NCBI RefSeq assembly: GCF_000420625.1
Contig: NZ_ATVH01000013.1
Span: 496,001 to 560,000, forward strand
Length of the DNA stretch: 64,000 nt
Direction: 5' to 3'
Source: Fodinicurvata sediminis DSM 21159
GTDB lineage: Bacteria > Pseudomonadota > Alphaproteobacteria > Kiloniellales > DSM-21159
The stretch's first letter is position 1; each line of letters begins with the position of its first letter. Position numbers and translations under genes: made by a program. Shown here one piece after another: positions 18,301 to 25,907 of the stretch. The notes under the pieces are model-generated. The model saw only the letters and a program-made list of their open reading frames with translations. It was not told the origin of the DNA and did not search any database.

Positions 18301-18369
18301 GTCGGCCAGGGCATCGACGAAGGAGATTTCCGGCGGGATGGTGGTGACGCTGGCCGTGGGTGCGGTCAT
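15334..18369 (-). CDS. addB: Double-strand break repair protein AddB (alphaproteobacterial type)
   Basis: 1011 residues. The N-terminal half is an inactivated helicase-like region (LLLPTRRAVRSLQEAFLRHS resembles a degenerate ATP-binding segment). The C-terminal RecB-like nuclease carries SVTRVETWLRDPYALYAREI, a LIHRILERF segment and the active-site LALLDYKTGG. AddB recognises Chi-like sites and supplies the second nuclease of AddAB. It is sandwiched between murU (3-nt gap) and addA (13-nt gap) in one operon. Confidence 0.94.
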   Translation of the reverse strand: MTAPTASVTTIPPEISFVDALADGLLKRFDEPLTLSRVTLLLPTRRAVRSLQEAFLRHSGGRALLLPRMMPLGDLDPEEILLAEEGDSADEGAFDLPPALPGLTRQLMLARLVQAWRWRKMGTTAASGTAPQDVGAIELAGELARFFDQVQTEGLDFSGLDGLVDQELAAHWEETLDFLRLVTEHWPQIEADEGCIGPAERRRRLHERRIALWKDRPPQDPVIAAGSTGSIPSTAELLKAITALPQGQVILPGLDEDCSDTVWSWIGQDPTHPQYGLAQLLENLGIERSEVAPWTGRDAPQAARQRRRLVAQALLPAETTQLWQAGHAADGTQPAAPDPATALADVKRLSCSSPGEEALAIALLLREALETPEKTAALVTPDRNLARRVAAELRRWDIDIDDSAGQPLALTPPGQFLRLTAALIEEDCAPLALLSALKHPLARGGQPPGHFRETLRRLERAVLRGPRPAPGFQGLQAALDESELEAGERTALAEWLDSLSAAYRPCQEARRGGGDLAGVLEAHLHFAEYLATGPAPEEDQQLWAGEAGEAAADFVAELRQAVERAPDFGPGDYPALLDSLLRGRVVRPRFGRHPRLSILGPLEARLLHRDLLILGSLNEGTWPAESEPGPWLSRPMRRTFGLPPLERRIGLSAHDFAQAFCAPEVVLSRSTRVEGSPTVPSRWLLRLEACLESLGRPQAIADISARLQHWVAEVDRPAEVHACDPPAPRPPLDARPDRLSVTRVETWLRDPYALYAREILRLKPLDPLDADPSLAERGTLIHRILERFVRRWPQDLPQDPVGELLAIGAEEFEHFRAWPGLYAFWMPRFRRIAQWVAEAEARRRAELGQGEILAEVSGSLDLPGGFRLTAKADRIERAPDGSLALLDYKTGGLPSKKAVHTGIAPQLPLEAAIAQAGGFQGVPAGPVEALVFWRLSGAEAAGAELEVGSPKDETLADVARSALEGLERLVAAFQNPETAYHARPRPSFALRYNDYSHLARLKEWASSSEGT

Positions 18370-18372
18370 GGT

Positions 18373-19119
18373 CTACACGACGGGTTCGGGACGTGGCTTG
18401 CCGAGTTCGTAGGAGAGTTCCTGCTCGGTTTCCGCGAGCAATTCCGGCGTACCCACGTGGAACCAGAGCCCGTCGTGGCGCAGGCCGTAGAGGCGCTGGT
18501 TCTCGATGGCACGGTCCCAGAGCCGGTTGAGCGAGAAGGCGCCCTCGGGCGCGTTCTCGAAAAGACGCGGATGCAGGATCTGCAGGCCGGTGAAGACGAA
18601 GGGGGCGACTTCACGTTCGTTGCGCCGGCGGACCTGTCCATCCGGAGCCAGGGTAAAGTCCCCCTGCCCTTCGTAGCCGAAGGCGAGCGCGGCAGAATGC
18701 AGCAGCAGCAGGGCATCCATCCGGCTGTCGTCCCAGAAACTGGCCAGCCGCTCCAGGGCGGGCCGCAGGCCGTCCAGCCAGACCACGTCGCTGTTGGCCA
18801 CATAGAAAGCCTCGGCGCCCAGCTGCGGCAGGGCGTTGGCGATGCCGCCGCCGGTGTCCAGGATTTCGGTCTCTTCGGAGAAGAAGATCTCCGGCCGGCT
18901 GCGGCCGGCCAGGTGCGTGCGCAGCATGTCCCCCTTGTAGTGCAGGTTGACGACGGCCTCCTTCACTCCGGCAGCGGCCAGGCGGTCCAGCACACGGTCG
19001 ATCATGGGACGGCCGTGAACCTCGATCAGCGGTTTCGGGCGTTCGTCGCTCAGGGGGCGCATGCGTTTGCCGTATCCGGCAGCCAGCACCATGGCGCGGG
19101 ACGGGGAGCGTGGATTCAT
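18373..19119 (-). CDS. murU: N-acetylmuramate-1-phosphate uridylyltransferase (MurU-like)
   Basis: 248 residues of the sugar nucleotidyltransferase fold with nucleotide-binding motif LAAGYGKRMRPL followed by RPKPLIEV. Asp-containing metal motifs lie at FYVANSDVVW. In the Pseudomonas peptidoglycan salvage route MurU makes UDP-MurNAc from MurNAc-1-phosphate, the product of AmgK, which is encoded immediately upstream with an ATGA overlap. This pairing is the main reason for choosing MurU over other GT-A uridylyltransferases. Start 19119 is fixed by the overlap. Confidence 0.85.
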   Translation of the reverse strand: MNPRSPSRAMVLAAGYGKRMRPLSDERPKPLIEVHGRPMIDRVLDRLAAAGVKEAVVNLHYKGDMLRTHLAGRSRPEIFFSEETEILDTGGGIANALPQLGAEAFYVANSDVVWLDGLRPALERLASFWDDSRMDALLLLHSAALAFGYEGQGDFTLAPDGQVRRRNEREVAPFVFTGLQILHPRLFENAPEGAFSLNRLWDRAIENQRLYGLRHDGLWFHVGTPELLAETEQELSYELGKPRPEPVV

Positions 19120-20165
19120 GTGGATACTCCGGTAACAGCGGACTTCAGGTTGGCGGAGTGCCGGGCGGAGGCCGGCACCTGTTCGTCGAACCAGACACGC
19201 AGGGCGGCCAGGTCCGGGCGGGACAATTCCTCCTCCAGCAGGCGCCAGAGGCGCGGCAGGTGGGCGAGATAGCGCGGTTTGCCGTCGCGCTGTGCCAGGC
19301 GGGTGAAGATACCGATGATCTTGGCATTGCGCTGGGCCCCCAGGATCCAGTAGGCGCGTTCGAAGCTGACCCTGGGCCATTCGGGGCAAGCCGACAGGTA
19401 GCGCTCCAGCGCGCGCGCCTGCAGGCCGGCCGGCACATCCCGGCGCGCATCGCGCAGCAGGGAAACCAGGTCATAGGCCGGCGGGCCGATGACAGCGTCC
19501 TGGAAATCCAGCAGACCGCAGGCGGCCGGGCCATTGCGTCCAGGGAGGATCATCAGGTTGTCCACGTGATAGTCACGCAGGACCAGAACGTGGGGCAGGC
19601 TGTCGTCCTGCAGCACAGGTTCCAGAAGCTCCTGCCAGAGCGCCAGGTAGGTACGGCGGGCCTGGTCCGGCAGGCGTATGCCGGCTGATGGCAGGTACCA
19701 GTCTATGAACAGGGCCGCTTCATCCAGCAGCTTCTGCAGATCGTAGGCCGGCAGAGTCTCCGGTTTGGACGAGTCCGGCCAGCGCGTGTGAAGGGCGGCC
19801 AGCGTGTCCACGGCCAGGTCGTAGAGCTGTGTTTCGCTGGCCCCCTCGTCCAAGACCCGCGTGAAGGTGCGGTCGCCGAAGTCCTCCAGCAGCAGGAAGC
19901 CCTGCTTCAGGTCCCGGGCCAGGCAACGCGGCGCGCTCAGCCCCAGTCCCACCAGCTGCTCGGCGATGCGCAGGAAGGCCTCGGCATTCTCCTTCTGGGG
20001 CGGCGCGTCCATCAGGATCGCCGTTTCCCTGGAGCCGAACACGCGGAAGTAGCGCCGGAACGAGGCGTCGGCGGCCAGCAGCTCCACCTGCGCACCGGTC
20101 CAGCCGGCCTGCTGCAGGAAGATCTGTGCGGTCTGCTCCCGTTCCGCCGCGCTTGCCTGCATCAT
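19116..20165 (-). CDS. amgK: Aminoglycoside phosphotransferase-family cell wall sugar kinase (AmgK-like)
   Basis: 349 residues of the APH kinase fold. The N-lobe has ASFRRYFRV and ETAILMDAPP. The catalytic loop is VLRDYHVDNLMI (Asp and Asn), and the DFG-equivalent is LLDFQDAVIGPPAYDLVSLL. AmgK phosphorylates MurNAc and GlcNAc at the anomeric position in peptidoglycan recycling, feeding MurU encoded just downstream. The start at 20165 overlaps the tsaE stop by ATGA; an adjacent second ATG at 20162 is possible. Confidence 0.85.
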   Translation of the reverse strand: MMQASAAEREQTAQIFLQQAGWTGAQVELLAADASFRRYFRVFGSRETAILMDAPPQKENAEAFLRIAEQLVGLGLSAPRCLARDLKQGFLLLEDFGDRTFTRVLDEGASETQLYDLAVDTLAALHTRWPDSSKPETLPAYDLQKLLDEAALFIDWYLPSAGIRLPDQARRTYLALWQELLEPVLQDDSLPHVLVLRDYHVDNLMILPGRNGPAACGLLDFQDAVIGPPAYDLVSLLRDARRDVPAGLQARALERYLSACPEWPRVSFERAYWILGAQRNAKIIGIFTRLAQRDGKPRYLAHLPRLWRLLEEELSRPDLAALRVWFDEQVPASARHSANLKSAVTGVST

Positions 20166-20689
20166 GCCGCCCCGCTGGCCAGGCGTTCCGTCCAGCTGCC
20201 GTAAGGCGTTATCCGGGCTTCGCGCCGGCTTTCGCTGTCTCCATGGCTGAACTCGATCTCGAGTCGCGAGGGCGGAAGAGCATGGCCCAGGCGTTCCGGC
20301 CACTCGATCAGGGAGACTCCTTCCCCCAGGGCTTCCTCCAGGCCCAGTTCCCAGACCTCATCCGGACTTTCCAGGCGATAGAGGTCGAAGTGCCAGACAT
20401 CCAGGCCCCCGCCCTCCTGATCGCCGCCCTCCTGATCACCGCCCTCTCGGTTGCCGCCTTTCAGATAACCACGGTGATAGGTCTGAACCAGGGTGAAGGT
20501 GGGGCTTGGCACCTCCTCGACCGGCCCGGGCAGGGCATTGATGAAGGCGCGCGCGAACACGCTCTTGCCGGCGCCCAGCTCGCCGGACAGCAGGAGGACG
20601 TCGCCGGGCCGCGCCAGGGCAGCCAGTTCCTGCGCCAGGGCCCTGGTGGCCGCTTCGCTGTCCAGTGGTCTCGCTGCGCGCTCCGTCAC
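20162..20689 (-). CDS. tsaE: tRNA threonylcarbamoyladenosine biosynthesis ATPase TsaE
   Basis: About 175 residues with Walker A SGELGAGKS, PSPTFTLVQTY, and WHFDLYRLESPDEVWELG-type core followed by LIEWPERLG. TsaE drives the TsaB-TsaD complex that makes t6A37 in ANN-decoding tRNAs. Between the two core blocks is a low-complexity insert of repeated Gly-Gly-Asp-Gln-Glu encoded by 15-bp repeats. The GTG at 20689 has GGGAGG 4 nt upstream and gives a family-like N-terminus. A GTG at 20728 (13 more residues) is the alternative. It is the first gene of the tsaE-amgK-murU-addB-addA run. Confidence 0.92.
   Translation of the reverse strand: MTERAARPLDSEAATRALAQELAALARPGDVLLLSGELGAGKSVFARAFINALPGPVEEVPSPTFTLVQTYHRGYLKGGNREGGDQEGGDQEGGGLDVWHFDLYRLESPDEVWELGLEEALGEGVSLIEWPERLGHALPPSRLEIEFSHGDSESRREARITPYGSWTERLASGAA
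20411..20455 (-). repeat. Three 15-bp tandem units inside tsaE
   Basis: Three consecutive 15-bp units starting GCCCTC (20411-20425, 20426-20440, 20441-20455). The first two differ at one base and the third is more diverged. They encode a Gly-Gly-Asp-Gln-Glu-type loop and keep the frame. Confidence 0.85.
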
Positions 20690-20864
20690 CTGTCCTCCCG
20701 GGAGTCGTTTTCCCTGGTGCGCCGTCACCGCCCTTTATACAAGCCCGGCGCGCGACGACAACGTTCGACTGAAACAGGCCTGACGTGGGCCTTGCAAGAG
20801 GACAATGCTGCGGCCATGTTAGCCGCGCTCCAGGGTAATCGCTCAGAAGTTTCGGGATAATCTC

Positions 20865-21884
20865 ATGTCGGAAGCACCAGCGCGCACGGACGTGGCCATC
20901 GTGGGGGCCGGTCCCGTGGGTCTCTTTGCCATATTCGAATGCGGCATGCTGAAGATGCAGTGCCACGTGATCGACACGCTGGAGGTGCCGGGCGGACAAT
21001 GCGCGGCGCTCTATCCCGAGAAGCCCATCTATGACATCCCCGGCTTTCCGCGCGTTGGCGCAGCCGAACTGATCGAGCAGTTGCTGGAGCAGGCGGCGCC
21101 CTTCGAACCGGTCTATCACCTGGACCAGCGCGTCGAGAAGCTGGAGCGGACCGGCGATTGGTGGCGCGTGACCACCTCGCGCGGGAGCGTGGTGGAGGCC
21201 AAGGCCATCATCCTGGCCGCCGGGGTCGGTGCTTTCGGACCCAATCGCCCACCCCTGGAGAACCTGCGGGCCTATGAGGGCACATCGGTTTTCTATTACG
21301 TGACCAAGCCCGAGGATTTCCGGGATCACAGCGTGGTGATCGCCGGCGGCGGGGACTCGGCGCTGGACTGGTCGATCCTGCTGGCCGACATCGCGCGCAA
21401 GGTCTATGTGGTTCACCGCCGTGCCAAGTTCCGCGGCGCACCGGATAGTGTGGCCAAGCTGCATGCCCTGGCCGAGGCGGGGCGGATCGAGCTGGTGGTT
21501 CCCTATCAACTGCACCGCCTGGAAGGCCATGACGGCGAACTCCAGGCCGTGGTCGTGCGGGATTTCGATGACGTGGAGCGCCGCCTGGAGGCCGATCGTC
21601 TGCTGCCCTTCTTCGGGCTGTCCATGGACCTGGGGCCGATCCGCGACTGGGGCCTGGACCTGGACCGCCAGACCCTGACCGTGGATCCCTTCACCTGCGA
21701 GACCAACCTGCCCGGCATCCACGCCATCGGAGACGTGGCCAGCTATCGCAACAAGCTGAAACTGATCCTGAGCGGATTCTCGGAGGCTGCCACCGCCGCC
21801 CATGCCATCCATCCGCGGGTCCATCCCGATGAGGAACTGCATTGGGAGTATTCCACGACCAAGGGCGTGCCCGGCCGGGCGTAG
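20865..21884 (+). CDS. Ferredoxin--NADP+ reductase, thioredoxin reductase-like type
   Basis: 339 residues. It has an FAD-binding Rossmann motif (VAIVGAGPVGLFAIFECGM), an NADPH-binding motif (VVIAGGGDSALDWSILLAD), and the C-terminal GDVASYRNKLKLILSGF block. There is no CxxC redox pair, which separates this family (FNR type 2, as in Bacillus YumC) from thioredoxin reductase; GGQCAALYPEKPIYDIPGFP is the usual FNR2 segment. It shuttles electrons between NADPH and ferredoxin or flavodoxin. It sits alone on the plus strand between the minus-strand tsaE and DivL-like genes. Confidence 0.9.
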   Translation: MSEAPARTDVAIVGAGPVGLFAIFECGMLKMQCHVIDTLEVPGGQCAALYPEKPIYDIPGFPRVGAAELIEQLLEQAAPFEPVYHLDQRVEKLERTGDWWRVTTSRGSVVEAKAIILAAGVGAFGPNRPPLENLRAYEGTSVFYYVTKPEDFRDHSVVIAGGGDSALDWSILLADIARKVYVVHRRAKFRGAPDSVAKLHALAEAGRIELVVPYQLHRLEGHDGELQAVVVRDFDDVERRLEADRLLPFFGLSMDLGPIRDWGLDLDRQTLTVDPFTCETNLPGIHAIGDVASYRNKLKLILSGFSEAATAAHAIHPRVHPDEELHWEYSTTKGVPGRA

Positions 21885-21943
21885 GTGCTGGATCGGGAGC
21901 TCAGTTGCCCTCGGCTTCAGACAATGACTACAGGGTCCCGGCT

Positions 21944-24139
21944 TCAGGCCGGGCCGCTGTTGCCGTCTGATGAAGACGTGAAACGCTGCAGCAGGCGGTT
22001 GGCAGCCGCTTCGGCCGATCCGCCAGGGGGCAGCGCATTCTGCAGGGCGGCTTGTGGGAGCGCGGCCTGAGGATCGGCCGGGTCCAGGGGCAGGTGGCAG
22101 GTGACCGAGGTGCCCCTGTCGACCTCCGAGGCCAGTTCCACCCAGCCGCCGTGCAGTTCGATCAGGCTCTTCACCAGTGAGAGGCCCAACCCGGCCCCGG
22201 CGCGTTGGCGTCGGTTCTGGGACAGGCGGCCGCGCTCGAACTGGCCAAAGATGCGCGACTGCTCCTCGGGCGGGATGCCGATGCCGTTGTCGGTGACCGT
22301 CAGCAGGATTTCCTGGTCTTGGCGTTGGGCCTTCAGGTGGATCGTGCCACCGTCGGGCGTGAAGCGGAAGGCATTGGACAGCAGGTTGAACAGCGCCTGG
22401 CGTAGGCGCTTTTCGTCGCAGTAGAGGGCGTCCAGCCCCTCTTCGCAGTGAATCTCCAGCTTCAGCTCGCGCAGGTGCGCGCGTTCGCGCCAGAGCGCCT
22501 CGACGGATTCCAGCAACCGGTTCAGCTCCACCGGCTTGCGGTCGAGCTGCAGGTAGCCGGCCTCGATGGAGGCCAGGTCCAGGATGTCGTTGATCAGCGC
22601 GATCAGCCGTTCGGAGGATTCGACGATGGCCTGGGCATAACCCTGCTGGCGCTCGTTCAGGGGGCCGAAGTAGCAGTTCTGCAGGATTTCCGCGAAGCCG
22701 ATGGTGGCGTTGAGCGGCGTGCGCAGCTCGTAGGAGATGTTGGCGATAAATTCGGATTTCAGGCGGTCGGCTGTCTCGAGCGCCTCGTTGCGTTCGCGCA
22801 GCGCACGCTCGACACGGGTGGAGTCGGTGATGTCCACATAGGCGAAGAGGCTGGCGCCGTCGGGCAGGGCCACCTGGGACCATTCGACAATGGAAGCGTC
22901 GGCGCGCTCCAACTGGCCGTGGTCGGTTTCGGGCTCCGTGGCGCGGGCGACCATGTGCTCCAGGTAGGTCTGCCAGCCTTCCTCGGGCAGGTCGAAATAG
23001 CTGCGCCAGGCATGGATGACATCGCGCACATGGGGTTGCTCGCCCAGCCAGTCCAGGGAGAGGTTCCAGATCTGGGCGAAGGCGGGATTGTAAAGCTTCA
23101 GGCGTCCGTCGGCACCGAAGACGGCCACTCCTTCGTGAAGGTTGTCCAGCGTTTCGCGCTGGACGTCCAGCAGGGTGTTGTAGGTGCGCTCCAGTTGCAG
23201 GCGGTCGGTCACGTCCTCATAGGTCAGGATGACACCGCTGGAGGGGTGCGGCGTCATGGTCACCCTGAGGGTCGTGCCGTCCGGCAGGTGAATCAGCTCC
23301 TCCGCAGGCTCGAGCAGGGTCTGGTAGTTGCGCAGGAGCTGACGTTTATAGCTCGAGAAATCGGCCTGCTCCGGCAGGCGGCGGTGTTCGCGCAGCCACT
23401 CCAGCAGGTCGAAGAGATGCGGCTTGTCCGCCAGGAAGGAATCGTCCAGGCGCCAGATCCGGGCATAGGCCGTGTTGTAGAAATCCAGGTGCATGTCGGC
23501 GCCATAGATGGCGATGCCGACACCCAGGTGCTCCAGCAGAACCCCCTGCGCCTCCTTGTAGCGCTGGAAACCGACCTCGAGCGCCTCGACTTCAGTGACA
23601 TCCCGGGCATGGCCCAGCAGGCTGCCGTCTGCAAGCGGGGTTTCCATGACCTCCATCAGGCGCCTTTCCCCGCCGACAACAATATGGAAACGCTTGGCTT
23701 CCGACTGGTTGCTCTCAAGCGCCCTCTGTGCCAGCTGCCGGGCCTGGGCACGGTCGGGGTCCTCGACCAGTTCCGTGCCCTCGCGCAGAACCTGCTCGAA
23801 AGACTGCTCGACCGCCAGAAGATAAGCCCGATTGCAATAGGTCAGGGTCAGGTCATCGCCGCGCTGCCAGACGGGCAGGGGCAGGCTGTCCAGCAAGCCG
23901 CGCAGGGCGCGTTCACTGGCCCGTGCCGTGCTGCGCTCGCTTTCCGTGGCGGCGAGCAGCTCGTTCAGGTTGCCGACCCGGCGTTCCATGGAAGCGCGAC
24001 CACTTCGCAGCTCCTGCGTGTCGCGCTCAAAAACGACCTGCTCTTCCTGCAGCTGACGTCGGCTGCGCCAGAGCAGCCAGGCCAAAACCAGGATAACCAG
24101 GACAGCAACCGCAAGAGCCGGAAGCGCGAAGGGAGTCAT
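21944..24139 (-). CDS. DivL-like PAS sensor kinase with Tyr in place of the phospho-acceptor His
   Basis: About 731 residues: one N-terminal membrane helix (residues about 3-25), a short coiled segment, three PAS-like regions (about 70-180, 185-310, 320-440), a HisKA-type dimerisation helix and a HATPase domain. The ATPase N, G1 and G2 boxes are intact (NLLSNAFRFTPDGG, VTDNGIGIPPEEQ, GAGLGLSLV). The H-box reads FIANISYELRTPLN, with Tyr470 (TAC, 22730-22732) where histidine kinases have His. Tyr here, the length and the multi-PAS layout match DivL, the Caulobacter cell-cycle regulator of CckA. I infer orthology; a search is needed to prove it. Confidence 0.8.
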   Translation of the reverse strand: MTPFALPALAVAVLVILVLAWLLWRSRRQLQEEQVVFERDTQELRSGRASMERRVGNLNELLAATESERSTARASERALRGLLDSLPLPVWQRGDDLTLTYCNRAYLLAVEQSFEQVLREGTELVEDPDRAQARQLAQRALESNQSEAKRFHIVVGGERRLMEVMETPLADGSLLGHARDVTEVEALEVGFQRYKEAQGVLLEHLGVGIAIYGADMHLDFYNTAYARIWRLDDSFLADKPHLFDLLEWLREHRRLPEQADFSSYKRQLLRNYQTLLEPAEELIHLPDGTTLRVTMTPHPSSGVILTYEDVTDRLQLERTYNTLLDVQRETLDNLHEGVAVFGADGRLKLYNPAFAQIWNLSLDWLGEQPHVRDVIHAWRSYFDLPEEGWQTYLEHMVARATEPETDHGQLERADASIVEWSQVALPDGASLFAYVDITDSTRVERALRERNEALETADRLKSEFIANISYELRTPLNATIGFAEILQNCYFGPLNERQQGYAQAIVESSERLIALINDILDLASIEAGYLQLDRKPVELNRLLESVEALWRERAHLRELKLEIHCEEGLDALYCDEKRLRQALFNLLSNAFRFTPDGGTIHLKAQRQDQEILLTVTDNGIGIPPEEQSRIFGQFERGRLSQNRRQRAGAGLGLSLVKSLIELHGGWVELASEVDRGTSVTCHLPLDPADPQAALPQAALQNALPPGGSAEAAANRLLQRFTSSSDGNSGPA

Positions 24140-24503
24140 TGAATAGTTCCCAGGCGAAGGGTCCCCGGGCGCCGCCAATGCTTGGCGTGTCCATGGTGCA
24201 GGAAGGTCATGACGCTTTGCGCCCCGTACGGTTGTTTCACGAAGATTGCTGCCCTTTTCTCCCGAAACTGCGGGCCAAGTCTAGGAACATGCAAATCAAC
24301 GAGCAAGAACAGGCCACAAACTTGCCTGACAGGTCCCGGAAATGACATGACGGGAAAATATGGGTCATGGAGCGGGCAAGATCTTTCCGTCCGTTTTTCT
24401 TTGCTGTCAGGCTGTGCTAGAATCTTGCAGCTTTTTCAAGGACTGTCTGGGCAGTTTTGAGCGCGCAGTCTTCCTGTAATCGACAGAGCTCTGGGGGGAA
24501 GTG
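24140..24503. promoter_or_regulatory. Divergent intergenic region, DivL-like gene / NSS transporter
   Basis: 364 bp without a supportable gene; short ORFs on both strands lack coding character. It is more AT-rich than its surroundings and must hold both divergent promoters. TAGAAT at 24418-24423 is a possible -10 for the transporter, but no good -35 is at proper distance. A GGGGGG Shine-Dalgarno precedes the transporter start. Confidence 0.4.
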
Positions 24504-25850
24504 ATGGCAAAGTCGTTTCACGCGCAGTGGTCATCGCGCATGACCTTCATCCTGGCGGCCACGGGGTCGGCCGTGGGCCTGGGCAATATCTGGCGATTTT
24601 CCTATCTTGTGGGAGACAGTGGCGGTGCGGCCTTCGTGCTGGTCTATTTGCTCTGCATTGCCCTGGTCGGCCTGCCGATCCTGGTATCGGAGTGGATGAT
24701 CGGGCGGCGTGGCCAGAAGAACCCGATCAACAGCCTGGCCGAGCTGGCCCGCAAGAACGGCAGCAGCCAGGCCTGGATCCTCGTGGGCGTCAGCGGCGTG
24801 CTGGCCGCTTTCCTGATTCTATCCTTCTACAGCGTGATCGGCGGTTGGTCGCTGTCCTATACGCTATCTTCGCTGACCGGTGATTTCAGCGGCCAGGATG
24901 CGGCGACCATCGAGGGCCTGTTCGGCGCGCTTCTGGAAAGTCCCGGCATGCTTATGCTGTGGCACACGATCTTCATGGCCCTGGTCCTGGGCATCGTGGC
25001 CTTCGGCGTGAACCAGGGCCTGGAGAAGGCGGTGCGCCTACTGATGCCGGCACTTGTGGTGCTGCTGGTTGTCCTTGTGATTTACGGCATGTTCAGCGGA
25101 CACTTCGGCGAGGCTCTGGCCTTCATGTTCGCCCCCGACATGAGCGCGTTCACGGGGGACGTGGTCCTGGCCGCCATGGGACAGGCTTTCTTCACCCTGT
25201 CTCTGGGCATGGGCATCATGATCTCCTATGGCTCCTATCTGGGGCAGGAGGTGAAGCTTCTGGGCGCGGCCCGCACGGTCATCATCCTGGACACCGTGAT
25301 CGCGTTGCTGGCCGGCCTGGCCATCTTCCCCATCGTCTTCGCCAACGGCCTGGATCCCAGCGAGGGGCCGGGCCTGATCTTCGTGACCCTGCCGATTGCC
25401 TTCGGCGGCATGACGGCCGGCTGGCTTCTGGGCCTGATCTTCTTCCTGCTGCTGACCTTTGCCGCACTCACCTCGGCGATCTCACTGCTGGAGCCGGTGG
25501 TCGAGTTCCTGGAGGAGCGCAGTCCGTTGTCACGCGTTCCCGCAACTGTGGTTGCATCCTTTGCGATCTGGGGCCTGGGCGTTGCCGCCCTGCTGTCCTT
25601 CAATCTCTGGGACTTCACGGTGCTCTTCGGGCTCAACATCTTCGATCTGCTGGATACCGTGACGGCGAAGATCCTGCTGCCGCTGACCGGCCTCGGCGCC
25701 GTGCTCTTTGCCGGCTGGGTGCTGAGCCGCGACAGTGTGGCGAAGGAACTGGGCCTGAGCGGTGGCGCGGCCACGGCTTGGAACGTCGCGGCGCGCTTCA
25801 TCGCGCCGATCGGCGTGATCCTGGTGTTTGTCTTCAATCTGGTCGGGTGA
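24504..25850 (+). CDS. Sodium-dependent transporter, NSS/SNF family
   Basis: 448 residues with about 11-12 membrane helices. The family's sodium-site and unwound TM1 signature is seen at GSAVGLGNIWRFSYLVGDSG, followed by GGAAFVLVYLLCIALVGLPI and the conserved amino-terminal arginine region. Bacterial members (LeuT, TnaT, MhsT) import amino acids with Na+. It lacks ligand-defining context. The ATG at 24504 is 5 nt after the GGGGGG Shine-Dalgarno; the GTG at 24501 is less likely. It converges with moeB. Confidence 0.92.
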   Translation: MAKSFHAQWSSRMTFILAATGSAVGLGNIWRFSYLVGDSGGAAFVLVYLLCIALVGLPILVSEWMIGRRGQKNPINSLAELARKNGSSQAWILVGVSGVLAAFLILSFYSVIGGWSLSYTLSSLTGDFSGQDAATIEGLFGALLESPGMLMLWHTIFMALVLGIVAFGVNQGLEKAVRLLMPALVVLLVVLVIYGMFSGHFGEALAFMFAPDMSAFTGDVVLAAMGQAFFTLSLGMGIMISYGSYLGQEVKLLGAARTVIILDTVIALLAGLAIFPIVFANGLDPSEGPGLIFVTLPIAFGGMTAGWLLGLIFFLLLTFAALTSAISLLEPVVEFLEERSPLSRVPATVVASFAIWGLGVAALLSFNLWDFTVLFGLNIFDLLDTVTAKILLPLTGLGAVLFAGWVLSRDSVAKELGLSGGAATAWNVAARFIAPIGVILVFVFNLVG

Positions 25851-25875
25851 AGTCTGGCTTGTGGGGTGGTGTTGG

Positions 25876-25907
25876 GCGCCGGCCTGTCAGCTGCGGCAGG
25901 CCGGCGC
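25876..25907. terminator. Bidirectional hairpin between convergent transporter and moeB genes
   Basis: GCGCCGGCCTG (25876-25886) pairs with CAGGCCGGCGC (25897-25907), an 11-bp perfect stem around a 10-nt loop. It overlaps the last codons of moeB. Only a short TT follows on the plus strand, so termination efficiency is uncertain. Confidence 0.6.

Noticed and set aside
15298-19272. A 1324-codon plus-strand frame opposite addB and murU
   Set aside because: It runs across two genes and their junctions on the other strand, is Gln/Gly/Arg-rich, and has no family motifs.
20436-22883. An 815-codon minus-strand frame spanning tsaE, the reductase and part of the kinase
   Set aside because: It crosses genes of both orientations and contains no recognisable domain.
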